NCBI RefSeq assembly: GCF_000372745.1
Contig: NZ_KB889596.1
Coordinates: 62,001 to 126,000, forward strand
DNA: 64,000 nucleotides
Direction of reading: 5' to 3'
Source of the DNA: Embleya scabrispora DSM 41855
GTDB taxonomy: Bacteria; Actinomycetota; Actinomycetes; Streptomycetales; Streptomycetaceae
The position numbers and the translations under genes were made by a program. Shown in pieces: positions 41,198-51,420 of this stretch. Under the pieces are notes generated by a model, which was not told the origin of the DNA, made no database searches, and saw only the letters and a program-made list of their open reading frames with translations. Within the stretch, counting starts at the first letter, position 1; the number at the start of each line of letters is the position of its first letter.

Positions 41198-42940
41198 GTG
41201 GCCAAGCAGAGCGTCGCCGAGCAGTTCGTGGACATCCTCGCCCAGGCCGGGGTGCGCCGGTTGTACGGAGTGGTGGGCGACAGTCTCAACCCGATCGTGG
41301 ACGCCGTACGGCGCAATGCCGCGATCGATTGGGTGCATGTGCGGCACGAGGAGGTGGCCGCGTTCGCCGCGGGCGCGGAGGCGCAGCTGACCGGTCGACT
41401 GGCCGCCTGTGCGGGCAGTTGCGGCCCGGGCAACCTGCATCTGATCAACGGCCTGTTCGACGCGCATCGCTCGCACGCACCGGTGCTGGCGCTCGCGTCG
41501 CACATCCCCAGCGGCGAGATCGGCACCGCGTTCTTCCAGGAGACGCACCCCGAGCGCCTGTTCGTCGAGTGCAGCCACTACAGCGAGATGATCGGCACAC
41601 CCGAGCAGATGCCCCGGGTGCTCCAGACCGCGATCCAGCACGCGGTGGGGCTGGGCGGGGTCTCGGTGGTCACCCTCCCGGGTGATGTGGCGGACCGTCC
41701 CGCGCCGGAGCAGGCCCACCAGATCGCGCTGCCCACTTCGCTGCCGGCGGTGCGTCCCGGCGACACGGACCTGGCCACGTTGACCCGGATGATCGACGAG
41801 GCCGAGCGGATCACCCTGTTCTGCGGCGCGGGCACGGCGGGCGCGCACGAGGAGGTGATGGCGTTCGCCGACCGGATCAACGCGCCGGTGGGACACGCGC
41901 TGCGCGGCAAGGAGCACATCCAGTACGAGAACCCGTTCGACGTGGGCATGTCCGGTCTGCTGGGCTACGGCGCCGCGTACGAGGCGATGCACGAGGCGGA
42001 CCTGCTCATCCTGCTGGGCACCGACTTCCCGTACAACGCGTTCCTGCCGCGGGACGTGGCCACCGTGCAGGTGGACGTGCGACCGGCGCACCTGGGCCGG
42101 CGGACCACACTCGACCTGGCGGTGTGGGGCGACGTGCGCGAGACGCTGCGTGCGCTGACCCCGATGGTGCGGGCCAAGACCGACCGCCGGTTCCTGGACC
42201 GCATGCTCCGCAAGCACGCGGACGCACTCGAAGGGGTGGTGAGGGCGTACACCCGCAAGGTGGAGAAGCATGTGCCCATCCACCCGGAATACGTCGCCTC
42301 GATCCTGGACGAGGAGGCCGCCGACGACGCGATCTTCACCGTCGACACCGGCATGTGCAACGTGTGGGCGGCGCGCTACCTGACCCCGAACGGGCGGCGC
42401 CGGGTGATCGGTTCGTTCTCGCACGGCTCGATGGCCAACGCGCTGCCGCAGGCGATCGGCGCGCAGTTCCTGGATCTGGACCGGCAGGTCGTGTCGATGT
42501 CCGGCGACGGCGGTTTCTCGATGCTGATGGGTGATCTGCTGACCCTGGTGCAGTCCGAGTTGCCGGTGAAGATCGTGCTGTTCAACAATTCGTCGCTGGG
42601 CATGGTCGAGTTGGAGATGATGGTCGCGGGGCTCAAGCCGTTCGGGACGACCAACAAGAACCCGGACTTCGCCGCGATCGCGCGGGCGGCGGGTGCGTTC
42701 GGGGTGCGGGTGGAGAAGCCGAAGCAGGTCCGCGACGCGCTGCGGGACGCGTTCGCGCACAAGGGCCCGGCGCTGGTCGACATCGTCACCGACCCCAACG
42801 CGCTGTCCATCCCGCCGAAGATCACCGCCGAGCAGATCCAGGGCTTCGCCCTGAGCGCGGGCCGCACGGTGCTCAGCGGCGGCGTGGGCCGGATGGTCCA
42901 GATGGCCCGGTCGAACCTGCGCAACGTACCGAGGCCGTAG
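41198..42940 (+). CDS. poxB: Pyruvate dehydrogenase (quinone), PoxB-type
   Basis: 580-residue thiamine diphosphate enzyme related to E. coli pyruvate oxidase, which decarboxylates pyruvate to acetate and passes electrons to quinone at the membrane. The ThDP glutamate lies in HVRHEEVAAFAAG, the FAD region in PVGHALRGKEHIQYEN, and the ThDP/Mg motif is MSGDGGFSMLMGDLLTL through LFNNSSLG. The C-terminal tail is short and amphipathic (RMVQMARSNLRNV), consistent with membrane contact. The GTG at 41198 has GGAAGGG seven bases upstream. Other ThDP oxidases cannot be fully excluded. Confidence 0.9.
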   Translation: MAKQSVAEQFVDILAQAGVRRLYGVVGDSLNPIVDAVRRNAAIDWVHVRHEEVAAFAAGAEAQLTGRLAACAGSCGPGNLHLINGLFDAHRSHAPVLALASHIPSGEIGTAFFQETHPERLFVECSHYSEMIGTPEQMPRVLQTAIQHAVGLGGVSVVTLPGDVADRPAPEQAHQIALPTSLPAVRPGDTDLATLTRMIDEAERITLFCGAGTAGAHEEVMAFADRINAPVGHALRGKEHIQYENPFDVGMSGLLGYGAAYEAMHEADLLILLGTDFPYNAFLPRDVATVQVDVRPAHLGRRTTLDLAVWGDVRETLRALTPMVRAKTDRRFLDRMLRKHADALEGVVRAYTRKVEKHVPIHPEYVASILDEEAADDAIFTVDTGMCNVWAARYLTPNGRRRVIGSFSHGSMANALPQAIGAQFLDLDRQVVSMSGDGGFSMLMGDLLTLVQSELPVKIVLFNNSSLGMVELEMMVAGLKPFGTTNKNPDFAAIARAAGAFGVRVEKPKQVRDALRDAFAHKGPALVDIVTDPNALSIPPKITAEQIQGFALSAGRTVLSGGVGRMVQMARSNLRNVPRP

Positions 42941-43044
42941 GTCGGCGCCGGCCGAGCCGTCCCACCGGCCGAACACGCCGTCACCAGGCCGGTCGATGCC
43001 GGCCCGGCAGGCGTTCGAGGCCAAGCCGGGCGCAGGTCGTGGAC

Positions 43045-43509
43045 CTAACGCGCGTCGGGAGCGGCGCCGTACTTCTCCGCCAACGCCCGAAGCTCCCGCG
43101 CGGCGGTGATCGCCTCGTCCCTGCCGTTGGAGGTCTGGATGCCCATCACCGGCAGGGTGTCCCCGTTGGACATGTCGATGTAGGCCCACGGGTCGCCCTG
43201 ACGCAGGTAGACCCGGACGATCTGGGGCCACTCCAGATGGGTGGTGCGCAGCAGGTTGACCACGGTCACCCCGTTCGCCGCCGCGACCACCTTCGGTCGG
43301 CCGAGCATGATCATCGCGGCCAGACCGAGCACGCCGGTGCCCGCGACGCCGAGCCGCGAGCCGAACCCCCAGCCGCCCTTCTCCGGAAGCATCACCGCCA
43401 GCACGCAGAGCCCGACCAGGATGATCGCGCCGAGCACGGCGGTGATGAGCCGACTGCGCTTGGCGTACCAGGTGCGCGGGAGGTCGGCGACAGGGGTGGG
43501 GGCGCTCAT
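43045..43509 (-). CDS. PH-domain (bPH-type) membrane protein
   Basis: 154-residue protein with two transmembrane helices (RLITAVLGAIILVGLCVLAV and SRLGVAGTGVLGLAAMIML) followed by a bacterial PH-like domain containing LEWPQIVRVYLRQGDPWAYIDMSNGDTLPVMGIQ. Function is unknown. GGAGAA lies nine bases before the ATG at 43509. It is the last minus-strand gene after hisG with 74 bases between, so it may be part of the same transcript. Similar proteins are common next to hisG in streptomycetes as far as I recall. Confidence 0.85.
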   Translation of the reverse strand: MSAPTPVADLPRTWYAKRSRLITAVLGAIILVGLCVLAVMLPEKGGWGFGSRLGVAGTGVLGLAAMIMLGRPKVVAAANGVTVVNLLRTTHLEWPQIVRVYLRQGDPWAYIDMSNGDTLPVMGIQTSNGRDEAITAARELRALAEKYGAAPDAR

Positions 43510-43583
43510 GGCGGAACGGTTCTCCGGGGGGAAGAGGGTGATCGGCCCGCCGACCCACGCGGCGCCGGCGGACCGACCGGGTG

Positions 43584-44447
43584 TCAGAGTCGGCAGGCGT
43601 GGATGCCGGTGACCAGGATCGCGCGGGCGCCGATCTCCCACAGGTCGTCCATGATCTGCTGGGCGTTCTTGTGCGGGACCATCGCGCGCACCGCGACCCA
43701 GCCCTCGTTGTGCAGCGGGCTGACCGTGGGCGACTCCAGGCCCGGGGTCAGCGTGACCGCCGCCTCCACCCGCTCGACCCGGATGTCGTAGTCCATCATC
43801 ACGTAGCTGCGCGCGACCAGGACGCCCTGGAGCCGGCGGACCAGTTGTTCCAGCGCGGGCGAGGTCTCCGCGCCGGCGCGCCGGATCAACACCGCCTCCG
43901 AGCGCAGGATCGGCTCGCCGAACACCTCCAGGCCCGCCTGGGCGAGCGTGGTGCCGGTCTCCACGACGTCGGCGATCACGTCCGCGACGCCCAGCTGGAT
44001 CGCGGTCTCCACCGCGCCGTCCAGCTTGACCAGCGCGGCGGCCTCGATGCCGTTGTCGGCGAAGTCGCGCTCGACGATGCCGATGTAGGAGGACGCCACC
44101 CGCAGTCCGGCCAGGCCCTTCTTGCCCTGCCCGGCCAGCTCGCGCGCCAACGCGGCGGGCGCGGCGTAGCGGAAGGTGGCCGGAGCCAGACCCAGTTGCA
44201 GGATCTCCTCGGCCTCGGCGCCGGAGTCCATCAACAGGTCGCGCCCGGTGATGCCGGCGTCGAGCCGGCCGGAGCCGACGTAGATGGCGATGTCGCGCGG
44301 GCGCAGGAAGAAGAACTCGACGTTGTTGTCGGGGTCGGTGAGGACCAGTTCCTTGGAGTGCTTGCGCTGGCGGTAGCCGGCCTCATGGAGCATCGCCGAC
44401 GCAGGCTCGGAGAGGGAACCCTTGTTGGGGACGGCGATGCGCAGCAT
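43584..44447 (-). CDS. hisG: ATP phosphoribosyltransferase, long form
   Basis: 287-residue first enzyme of histidine biosynthesis, transferring phosphoribosyl to ATP. MLRIAVPNKGSLSEPA at the start, DAGITGRDLL, VIADVVETGTTLAQAGLEV and the ACT-like C-terminal domain SPTVSPLHNEGWVAVRAMVP are clear. The C-terminal domain confers feedback inhibition by histidine, so the enzyme is the stand-alone long form that needs no HisZ. It lies 85 bases after hisE on the same strand, with a 12-bp hairpin in the gap. The other his genes are not in the window. Confidence 0.97.
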   Translation of the reverse strand: MLRIAVPNKGSLSEPASAMLHEAGYRQRKHSKELVLTDPDNNVEFFFLRPRDIAIYVGSGRLDAGITGRDLLMDSGAEAEEILQLGLAPATFRYAAPAALARELAGQGKKGLAGLRVASSYIGIVERDFADNGIEAAALVKLDGAVETAIQLGVADVIADVVETGTTLAQAGLEVFGEPILRSEAVLIRRAGAETSPALEQLVRRLQGVLVARSYVMMDYDIRVERVEAAVTLTPGLESPTVSPLHNEGWVAVRAMVPHKNAQQIMDDLWEIGARAILVTGIHACRL

Positions 44448-44495
44448 GGAAATGACCCTTCGGGAAGTGCCGAACGAGGTTGCGGGTACGGCGGC

Positions 44496-44524
44496 GTCCC
44501 CGGCCCGGCCGACGGGCCGGGGAC
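44496..44524 (-). terminator. 12-bp perfect hairpin between hisE and hisG
   Basis: GTCCCCGGCCCG and CGGGCCGGGGAC pair perfectly around GCCGA, nine bases beyond the hisE stop codon. It could terminate, attenuate or stabilise the upstream mRNA; hisG then needs read-through or its own promoter. Confidence 0.6.
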
Positions 44525-44532
44525 AGCAGACG

Positions 44533-44805
44533 TCACAGGTGAGCGTATACGTCCTTCAGCGAGATGCCGCGAGCGACCATCATCACCTGGAGGTGGTAGA
44601 GGAGCTGGGAGATCTCCTCGGCGGTGCGGTCGGCGCCCTCGTGCTCGGCGGCCATCCACACTTCGGCGGCCTCCTCGACGACCTTCTTGCCGATCGTGTG
44701 CACGCCGGCGGTGACGAGTTCGACCGTGCGCGAGCCCTCCTGGCCCGAGGCCGCCTTGGCCTGCAGCTCGTCGAAAAGCTGTTCAAACGTCTTCATGGTG
44801 CCCAT
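44533..44805 (-). CDS. hisE: Phosphoribosyl-ATP diphosphatase
   Basis: 90-residue second enzyme of histidine biosynthesis, hydrolysing phosphoribosyl-ATP to phosphoribosyl-AMP. The all-helical MazG-like fold is recognised by [31 protein letters not shown] and [19 protein letters not shown], with Glu residues that bind Mg. The ATG at 44805 gives the length usual in streptomycetes; ATG at 44796 is an alternative with three fewer residues. It follows ribH by 47 bases, joining riboflavin and histidine genes in one transcription unit. Confidence 0.95.
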   Translation of the reverse strand: MGTMKTFEQLFDELQAKAASGQEGSRTVELVTAGVHTIGKKVVEEAAEVWMAAEHEGADRTAEEISQLLYHLQVMMVARGISLKDVYAHL

Positions 44806-44852
44806 CGCGTGGTTGTGGGTGGCGTGGCGCATGCGACCTGTCGGTGCGTCGA

Positions 44853-45344
44853 TCAGACCGAACGCCGCGGTTCGGAGAGCGTACGCAACGCCATCGCGGT
44901 CGCGACGGCCGCCTCCACCGCTTCGCGGCCCTTGTCCTCGCGCGAGCCGGACAGGCCGGCCCGGTCCAGGGCCTGCTCCTCGGTGTCGCAGGTGAGCACC
45001 CCGAAGCCGACGGGCACGCCGGTGTCCAGGGCGACCCGGGTCAGGCCGTCGGTGGCGGCCGAGCACACGTACTCGAAGTGCGGGGTCCCGCCGCGGATCA
45101 CCACGCCGAGCGCGATCACCGCGTCGTAGCCGCGCCCGGCCAGTGCCTTGGCCAGCACGGGCAGTTCGAACGCGCCGGGGGCGCGGATCAGCGTGGGTTC
45201 GGTGATGCCCAGCTCGCTCAGGGCCTTGAGGGCCCCGTCCACGAGTCCGTCCATCACGGTGGTGTGCCACTGCGCGGCGACCACGCCCACGCGCAGGTCA
45301 CGGCAGCCCTCGACGGTCAGTTTCGGGGCTCCTGCGCCACTCAT
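44853..45344 (-). CDS. ribH: 6,7-dimethyl-8-ribityllumazine synthase
   Basis: 163-residue penultimate riboflavin enzyme, condensing 5-amino-6-ribitylaminouracil with dihydroxybutanone phosphate. Characteristic segments are [52 protein letters not shown], containing the catalytic region, and [16 protein letters not shown]. It assembles as a pentamer or 60-mer capsid. A gap of 166 bases separates it from ribBA upstream, larger than other gaps of the operon, so a secondary promoter is possible. Confidence 0.97.
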   Translation of the reverse strand: MSGAGAPKLTVEGCRDLRVGVVAAQWHTTVMDGLVDGALKALSELGITEPTLIRAPGAFELPVLAKALAGRGYDAVIALGVVIRGGTPHFEYVCSAATDGLTRVALDTGVPVGFGVLTCDTEEQALDRAGLSGSREDKGREAVEAAVATAMALRTLSEPRRSV

Positions 45345-45510
45345 GTCTGTCGGTGTCCTTCGGCTGGAACGGCTGGAAGCCTGGATGCGGTGGTGGGGTA
45401 CGGCGAATCGAGCTCTGCTGCGGTGCAGCGGGTTCGAGCGGATCGAACCTATCGGCGCGGCGGGGACGGTGCCGCGCGCATGTCACCGGTACGGGTGAGG
45501 CCGGGGTCGA

Positions 45511-46865
<1,355 letters not shown>

Positions 46866-46869
<4 letters not shown>

Positions 46870-47528
46870 GCCGTTGCCCCTTCCAGGTGCCGATCTGCCC
46901 CACGGGCAGCCCCGTTGTCCCGGTACCGCCGGGAGCGGTTCCACCAGTCGACGAGTCCGGCGACGCACATCACGAAGAAGACGCCGTAGACCAGTCCGCT
47001 GAACACCAGGCCGTGCTGCACGGCGAGCGGCACGCCCACCATGTCCACGGCGATCCACACGAGCCAGAACTCGAACAGGCCGCGGGCCTGGGCGAGCATC
47101 GCCACGACCGAGCCGACGAAGATGTACGCGTCCGGCCACGGCGCCCACGAAATGCCGGTGTGTTCGAGCAGCAGCGCGAAGCCGACGGTGCCGGCCGCCA
47201 TCAGCGCGACCAGCGCGATCCGCTCGTGGGCGGTCCCGAAGCGGATCTGCACCTCGCCGGCGTCGCGCCGACCGCGGGCCCAGCGCCACCAGCCGTAGCC
47301 GGCCGCGATGATGATGACGACGTTGCGCATCGCGCTGCCGCCCAGGTGCACCGAGGTGTTGGCAGCGATCAACAGCGCCGCGCCGAGGATCTGCACGGGC
47401 CACGCCCAGAGGTTGCGGCGCAGCGCGAGCCACACGGTGGCCAGCGACGCGATCTGGCCGAGCAGGTCCGACCACGGCACCGGTTTGTCGGCGACGGTGA
47501 ACGCGGCGTCGTTGAGCCAGCCGATCAC
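46866..47528 (-). CDS. ribM: PnuC-like riboflavin transporter (RibM type)
   Basis: 220-residue membrane protein of the PnuC vitamin-transporter family with about seven helices. Recognisable segments include [51 protein letters not shown] and [27 protein letters not shown]. Location between ribE and ribBA under an FMN riboswitch identifies it as the actinobacterial riboflavin importer RibM rather than a nicotinamide riboside carrier. It overlaps both neighbours by four bases (GTGA), so translation is tightly coupled. Confidence 0.88.
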
Positions 47529-48151
47529 GATGCCCTCACCTGTGTACCGAGCCCGTGTGTGCCCAGTCGTTCGACGTACTTGGCGATGATGTCGACTTCG
47601 AGGTTGACCGGGTCGCCGACCGTCTTGACGCCCAGCGTGGTCAGCGCGAGCGTGGTCGGAATCAGGCTGACGGTGAAGCTCGCGTCGTGTGCCCGCACGA
47701 CGGTGAGGCTGATGCCGTCCACGGTGATCGAGCCCTTGTCCACCACGTAGCGGGCCAGGTGCGCGGGCAGCGCGATCTCCACGACTTCCCACTCCTCGCC
47801 GGGCGTGCGGGCGAGGATTTCACCGGTGCCGTCGACATGACCCTGGACGAGGTGGCCGCCCAGTCGCCCGCCGAGCACCATCGGGCGCTCCAGGTTGACC
47901 CGTGCGCCCGTGGTGAGCGCGCCAAGGCTCGACTTGTCCAGGGTCTCCTGCATCACGTCCGCGGTGAAGGTCGCCTCGACCGGGTCGACCTTGTCGTCCA
48001 CGACGGTCAGACACACCCCGTTGACGGCGATCGAGTCGCCGTGCCGGGCACCGGTGGTGACGACCGGGCCGCGGATGGTGATCCGCGCCGAGTCGGTCAG
48101 CCGCTCGATGGCCACGATCTCGCCGAGTTCCTCAACGATTCCGGTGAACAT
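47525..48151 (-). CDS. ribE: Riboflavin synthase alpha chain
   Basis: 208-residue riboflavin synthase made of two tandem lumazine-binding barrels. [12 protein letters not shown] begins the first; VNGVCLTVV marks its binding site; the second barrel starts near [15 protein letters not shown] and contains VDGISLTVV. Two molecules of dimethylribityllumazine are dismutated to riboflavin and the ribityl-diaminopyrimidine. It follows ribD by three bases and overlaps ribM by four. Confidence 0.97.
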   Translation of the reverse strand: MFTGIVEELGEIVAIERLTDSARITIRGPVVTTGARHGDSIAVNGVCLTVVDDKVDPVEATFTADVMQETLDKSSLGALTTGARVNLERPMVLGGRLGGHLVQGHVDGTGEILARTPGEEWEVVEIALPAHLARYVVDKGSITVDGISLTVVRAHDASFTVSLIPTTLALTTLGVKTVGDPVNLEVDIIAKYVERLGTHGLGTQVRAS

Positions 48152-48154
48152 GCG

Positions 48155-49273
48155 TCAGGACTCCTTCGTTCGGCCGGCGGTTTCCGGCCGGGGGCGGGCG
48201 GTGATGCGAATGTCGGTGCCGAGGCGGGCGACGTCGTCGACGTCCAGTCGCAACACGTCGGCGATGGTGCCGATTCCGGCCGGGCCCAGGGCGGTGGGTC
48301 CGGCGCCGAGCAGGGCCGGGGCGAGGTAGCCCACGACGGTGTCGATCAGGCCGGCCGCGGCGAACGCGCCGGCCAGCGTGGGGCCGCCTTCGAGCAGTAC
48401 GGCGCGCACGTCGCGCGCGTACAACTCCTTCAGCAGCGCGGGCAGGTCCAGGCCGGCGTCGGCGCGGGGTACGCGCAGCACGGCGGCCGCGGAAAGGTGT
48501 GTGGCGTCCGCGTCGGGGCCGACCGCGATCAGGGTGGGCGCCGCGTCGTCCAGGACCCGGGCGTTCGCCGGGGTGCGGGCGTGCGTGTCCACGATCACCC
48601 GCAGCGGCTGCCGAGCGCCGGGCACGTCGCGCACGGCCAGGTGCGGGTCGTCGGCGAGGAGCGTGCCGGAGCCGGCCAACACCGCGTCCACGCTCGCCCG
48701 CAGGGTGTGGACGTCGGCGCGCGAGGCGGCACAGGTGATCCAGCGGCTGCTGCCGTCGGCGGCGGCGCTGCGGCCGTCCAGGGTGGCCGCGTACTTCCAG
48801 GTCACGTGCGGGCGGCCCAGCCGGGTCGCGGTCAGCCAGGCCCGGTTGCCCGCCTCGGCCTCGGCGGCGAGCAGGCCGCCCTCGGCCTCGACGCCCGCCG
48901 CGCGCAGGACCGCGCCGCCGCCGGCAGCGGCCGGGTTCGGGTCGGCGACGGCGTAGCGCACCCGGCGGATGCCGGCGTCGATCAGGGCCTGGGTGCACGG
49001 GCCGGTGCGGCCGGTGTGCGAGCAGGGTTCGAGGGTGACGAAGGCGGTGCCGCCGCGGGCCGCGGACCCCGCCGCGCGCAGTGCCTCGACCTCGGCGTGC
49101 GGGGCGCCGGCGCGGGTGTGGAAGCCCTCGCCGACCACGGTGTCGTCCGGGCCGAGCACGACGCAGCCGACCACGGGATTGGGGCTGGTGTGGCCGAGGG
49201 CACGGCTCGCCAGCGAGATGGCGCGGCGCATCGCGGTGGTCTCGTCGACCGGCGGGACGGTGTTGCCCTGCAC
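48155..49273 (-). CDS. ribD: Bifunctional riboflavin deaminase/reductase RibD
   Basis: 372-residue bifunctional enzyme. The N-terminal cytidine-deaminase-like domain has the zinc motif HAEVEAL and PCSHTGRTGPC; the C-terminal reductase domain begins about residue 150 with VTWKYAATLDGRSAA and includes VLLEGGPTLAGAF. It carries out two successive steps on the pyrimidine intermediate. The GTG at 49273 has GAGGAGG six bases upstream. It is the first gene downstream of the FMN riboswitch. Confidence 0.96.
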   Translation of the reverse strand: MQGNTVPPVDETTAMRRAISLASRALGHTSPNPVVGCVVLGPDDTVVGEGFHTRAGAPHAEVEALRAAGSAARGGTAFVTLEPCSHTGRTGPCTQALIDAGIRRVRYAVADPNPAAAGGGAVLRAAGVEAEGGLLAAEAEAGNRAWLTATRLGRPHVTWKYAATLDGRSAAADGSSRWITCAASRADVHTLRASVDAVLAGSGTLLADDPHLAVRDVPGARQPLRVIVDTHARTPANARVLDDAAPTLIAVGPDADATHLSAAAVLRVPRADAGLDLPALLKELYARDVRAVLLEGGPTLAGAFAAAGLIDTVVGYLAPALLGAGPTALGPAGIGTIADVLRLDVDDVARLGTDIRITARPRPETAGRTKES

Positions 49274-49395
49274 CTCGTGCCTCCTCGCGTTGCGACGCGG
49301 GGCACCGGGGTGCTTTTCGGGCAGGACGGCACGACGAATCGACGGGCGGGGATGCCGGCGCACCGTGGGTACGCGAACATGCCGCAGTCGCTCGC

Positions 49396-49540
49396 CGCGC
49401 GCTACCTCCCATCCGGACTTTGACCGTCGGTACCGGAATTCCACCGGTTCAGCCGGCCGTTGCTCCACGTGCCGTGGGGCATCGACCGGGTCGCGGACTG
49501 TAACCGCCGGTTCGGATTTTCACCGACCCCGGAGCGCGCG
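49396..49540 (-). promoter_or_regulatory. FMN riboswitch (RFN element)
   Basis: Reading the minus strand, the conserved RFN blocks occur in order: GGGGTCGGTGAAAATCCGAA, GCGGTTACAGTCCGCGACCC, ACCGGTGGAATTCCGGT and ACCGACGGTCAAAGTCCGGA, ending GATGGGAGGTAGCG. The outer P1 helix pairs 49533-49540 with 49396-49403 over eight bases. FMN binding represses expression of ribD and genes downstream. The 122-base expression platform to the ribD start contains a CGCGT/ACGCG stem directly before the GAGGAGG ribosome-binding site, so control is more likely translational than by termination. Confidence 0.96.
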
Positions 49541-49621
49541 TACGTGACTTTCGTACACCTCGAAGTGTGCCACGACGGCCGACAACGTTGACCTTGGCCA
49601 ACCTGTGCCGTCCGTCACGGT

Positions 49622-49641
49622 GCGTTCGTATACCCGAACGC
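49622..49641. promoter_or_regulatory. 7-bp inverted repeat between rib operon and rpe
   Basis: GCGTTCG and CGAACGC flank TATACC in the divergent promoter region. A second near-symmetric site TGACGTATCGTCA lies at 49661-49673. Either could be an operator or a transcription-separating hairpin. Confidence 0.35.
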
Positions 49642-49728
49642 GACCTGGGCAAGGATGATCTGACGTATCGTCAGCTCGACGGTCGAGGCGGTGCCGAGGG
49701 ACTGCCCCGTCGATGAGATTCTGTGCGC

Positions 49729-50403
49729 ATGACCGTGCAGATCAATCCGAGCATCCTGTCCGCCGACTTCGCCCGCCTCGCCGACGAGGTCGCGCAGGTG
49801 CGCAACGCCGACTGGCTCCACGTGGATGTCATGGACAACCACTTCGTCCCGAACCTGACCATCGGCCTGCCCGTGGTCGAGAGCCTGATCAAGGCCACCG
49901 AAACGCCCATCGACATGCACCTGATGATCGAGGACCCGGACCGCTGGGCGCCCGCCTACGCCGAGGCCGGCGCGGGCAGCGTGACCTTCCACGTCGAGGC
50001 CGCGACCGCCCCGGTCAAGCTCGCCCGGGACCTGCGGGCCAAGGGCGCGCGGGCGTCGATGGCGCTGCGGCCGGCCACTCCGATCGAGCCGTACGAGGAT
50101 CTGCTGCCGGAGCTGGACATGCTCTTGGTGATGACCGTCGAGCCGGGCTTCGGCGGCCAGAGCTTCCTGGACATCATGCTGCCGAAGATCCGCCGGACCC
50201 GGCAGTTGATCGCCAAGCACGGCCTGCAGATGTGGCTCCAGGTGGACGGCGGGGTCTCCGCGAAGACCATCGAGATGTGCGCGGAGGCCGGCGCGGACGT
50301 GTTCGTGGCCGGGTCGGCGGTCTTCGACGGCCGCGATCCCGGCGCGGCGGTGGACAGGTTGCGCGCGTTGGCGACCGGGGCCGCGGGGCGCTGCGCTCAC
50401 TAG
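49729..50403 (+). CDS. rpe: Ribulose-phosphate 3-epimerase
   Basis: 224-residue TIM-barrel epimerase that interconverts ribulose 5-phosphate and xylulose 5-phosphate. Signatures are [57 protein letters not shown] and [10 protein letters not shown], carrying the metal ligands and catalytic Asp pair. The ATG at 49729 fits the usual start; a GTG six bases upstream is in frame. It is divergent from the riboflavin operon, whose substrate ribulose 5-phosphate this enzyme helps balance. Confidence 0.97.
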   Translation: MTVQINPSILSADFARLADEVAQVRNADWLHVDVMDNHFVPNLTIGLPVVESLIKATETPIDMHLMIEDPDRWAPAYAEAGAGSVTFHVEAATAPVKLARDLRAKGARASMALRPATPIEPYEDLLPELDMLLVMTVEPGFGGQSFLDIMLPKIRRTRQLIAKHGLQMWLQVDGGVSAKTIEMCAEAGADVFVAGSAVFDGRDPGAAVDRLRALATGAAGRCAH

Positions 50404-50520
50404 GTCGGTTCGGTTCGCCCGACCGCCCACCCGTTGCGCTGGGTGAGCAGGCTGCGGTCTCACGGGCTCGGGGCGAGACCGACGGGCCTGGCGGGCTTCG
50501 TCACAACGAGTGAACGCCGT

Positions 50521-50555
50521 GGGCCTCTCGTCGTCCTCGCCGGGGCGGGAGGCCC
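50521..50555. terminator. Hairpin between convergent rpe and methyltransferase
   Basis: GGGCCTCTCG pairs with CGGGAGGCCC (one mismatch) around a 15-base loop, ending at the methyltransferase stop codon. Confidence 0.5.
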
Positions 50556-51329
50556 TCAGTTCGTGGCGGACCGGATCGTCCAGTGGTCGGTTTCGTGGAT
50601 CGGGCCCTCGGCCGGGAGCCTGGCCCGGATGTAGGCGGCCAACTCGGCGAGTTCGTCATCGGTGAGCTCGTGCAGGATCGACCGGCCGGTACGGGCCATG
50701 AGGTCGGCGGCGACCTCGCGGGCGTCGGCGTACTCCCGGCGCGTCTCGGTCAGCGCGGTGGTCCGGATCGCGCCGAAGCCGGCCTCGCGCAGGGCCGCCG
50801 TCACAGCCTCGGTGGTGGGACGTCGGGCCGCTTCGATGTCGAGCAGGGCGGGGAACCGCTCGAAGAACCAGCCGCGCAGGTGGCTCGGCGTACCGGGGCG
50901 GGTGACGTCGGCCAAGGTGCGGTCCTGGACGATCAGCGTGCCACCGGGCGCGAGCAGCCGGCGGGCCTCGCGAAAGCACCCGGCGAGGTCGTCGAGGTGG
51001 TGGATCAGGGCTCGCTCGAAGACGATGTCGGCCACGCCATCCGGCAGGCCGGTGGCGTATGCGTCGCCTTGGTGAAAGGACACTCCCGGGCGGTCGCCCG
51101 CCCGCTCCCGGGCGCCGGACAGGATCGCGGCGGAGAAGTCCACCCCGACCACGCTCGCTGCCCCCAGGGCCGACCACGCCGTCGTGTACACCCCGCCGCC
51201 GCAGCCCACGTCCACCACGCGCGCACCGGCCGGGCGGACCAGGTCGCGGACCGCGCGCGCCCAGTCCTCGCCGGCGGTGCGCCGGGCATAGGTGAGCCGG
51301 TTGGCGTCGCTGTGGAAGTCGATCGGCAT
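50556..51329 (-). CDS. Class I SAM-dependent methyltransferase
   Basis: 257-residue methyltransferase. The SAM-binding motif I is VVDVGCGGGVYTTAW near residue 40; acidic motif II is VVGVDFSAAILSGARER; motif IV is DIVFERALIHHLDD and APGGTLIVQDRTL is post-motif. The N-terminal FHSDANRLTYARRTA and the C-terminal half resemble ubiquinone/trans-aconitate-type small-molecule methyltransferases. GGGAGG precedes the ATG at 51329. Two abutting palindromes 37 bases upstream point to tight repression by a MarR-like protein, the gene of which is not adjacent. Confidence 0.87.
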   Translation of the reverse strand: MPIDFHSDANRLTYARRTAGEDWARAVRDLVRPAGARVVDVGCGGGVYTTAWSALGAASVVGVDFSAAILSGARERAGDRPGVSFHQGDAYATGLPDGVADIVFERALIHHLDDLAGCFREARRLLAPGGTLIVQDRTLADVTRPGTPSHLRGWFFERFPALLDIEAARRPTTEAVTAALREAGFGAIRTTALTETRREYADAREVAADLMARTGRSILHELTDDELAELAAYIRARLPAEGPIHETDHWTIRSATN

Positions 51330-51365
51330 GGCCGTCCTCCCGGTCGAGGCTGCGTTCCCGCGCAC

Positions 51366-51395
51366 TATCTTGATGTCAAGATACTCGATATCGAG
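51366..51395. promoter_or_regulatory. Two abutting palindromic operators
   Basis: TATCTTGATGTCAAGATA (51366-51383) has perfect 8-base arms around TG, and CTCGATATCGAG (51384-51395) is a perfect 12-base palindrome joined directly to it. They lie upstream of the methyltransferase gene. The first has the size and symmetry of MarR-family sites. Confidence 0.6.
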
Positions 51396-51420
51396 ATGGC
51401 CCTCAAGGATCCGCGGCGGT

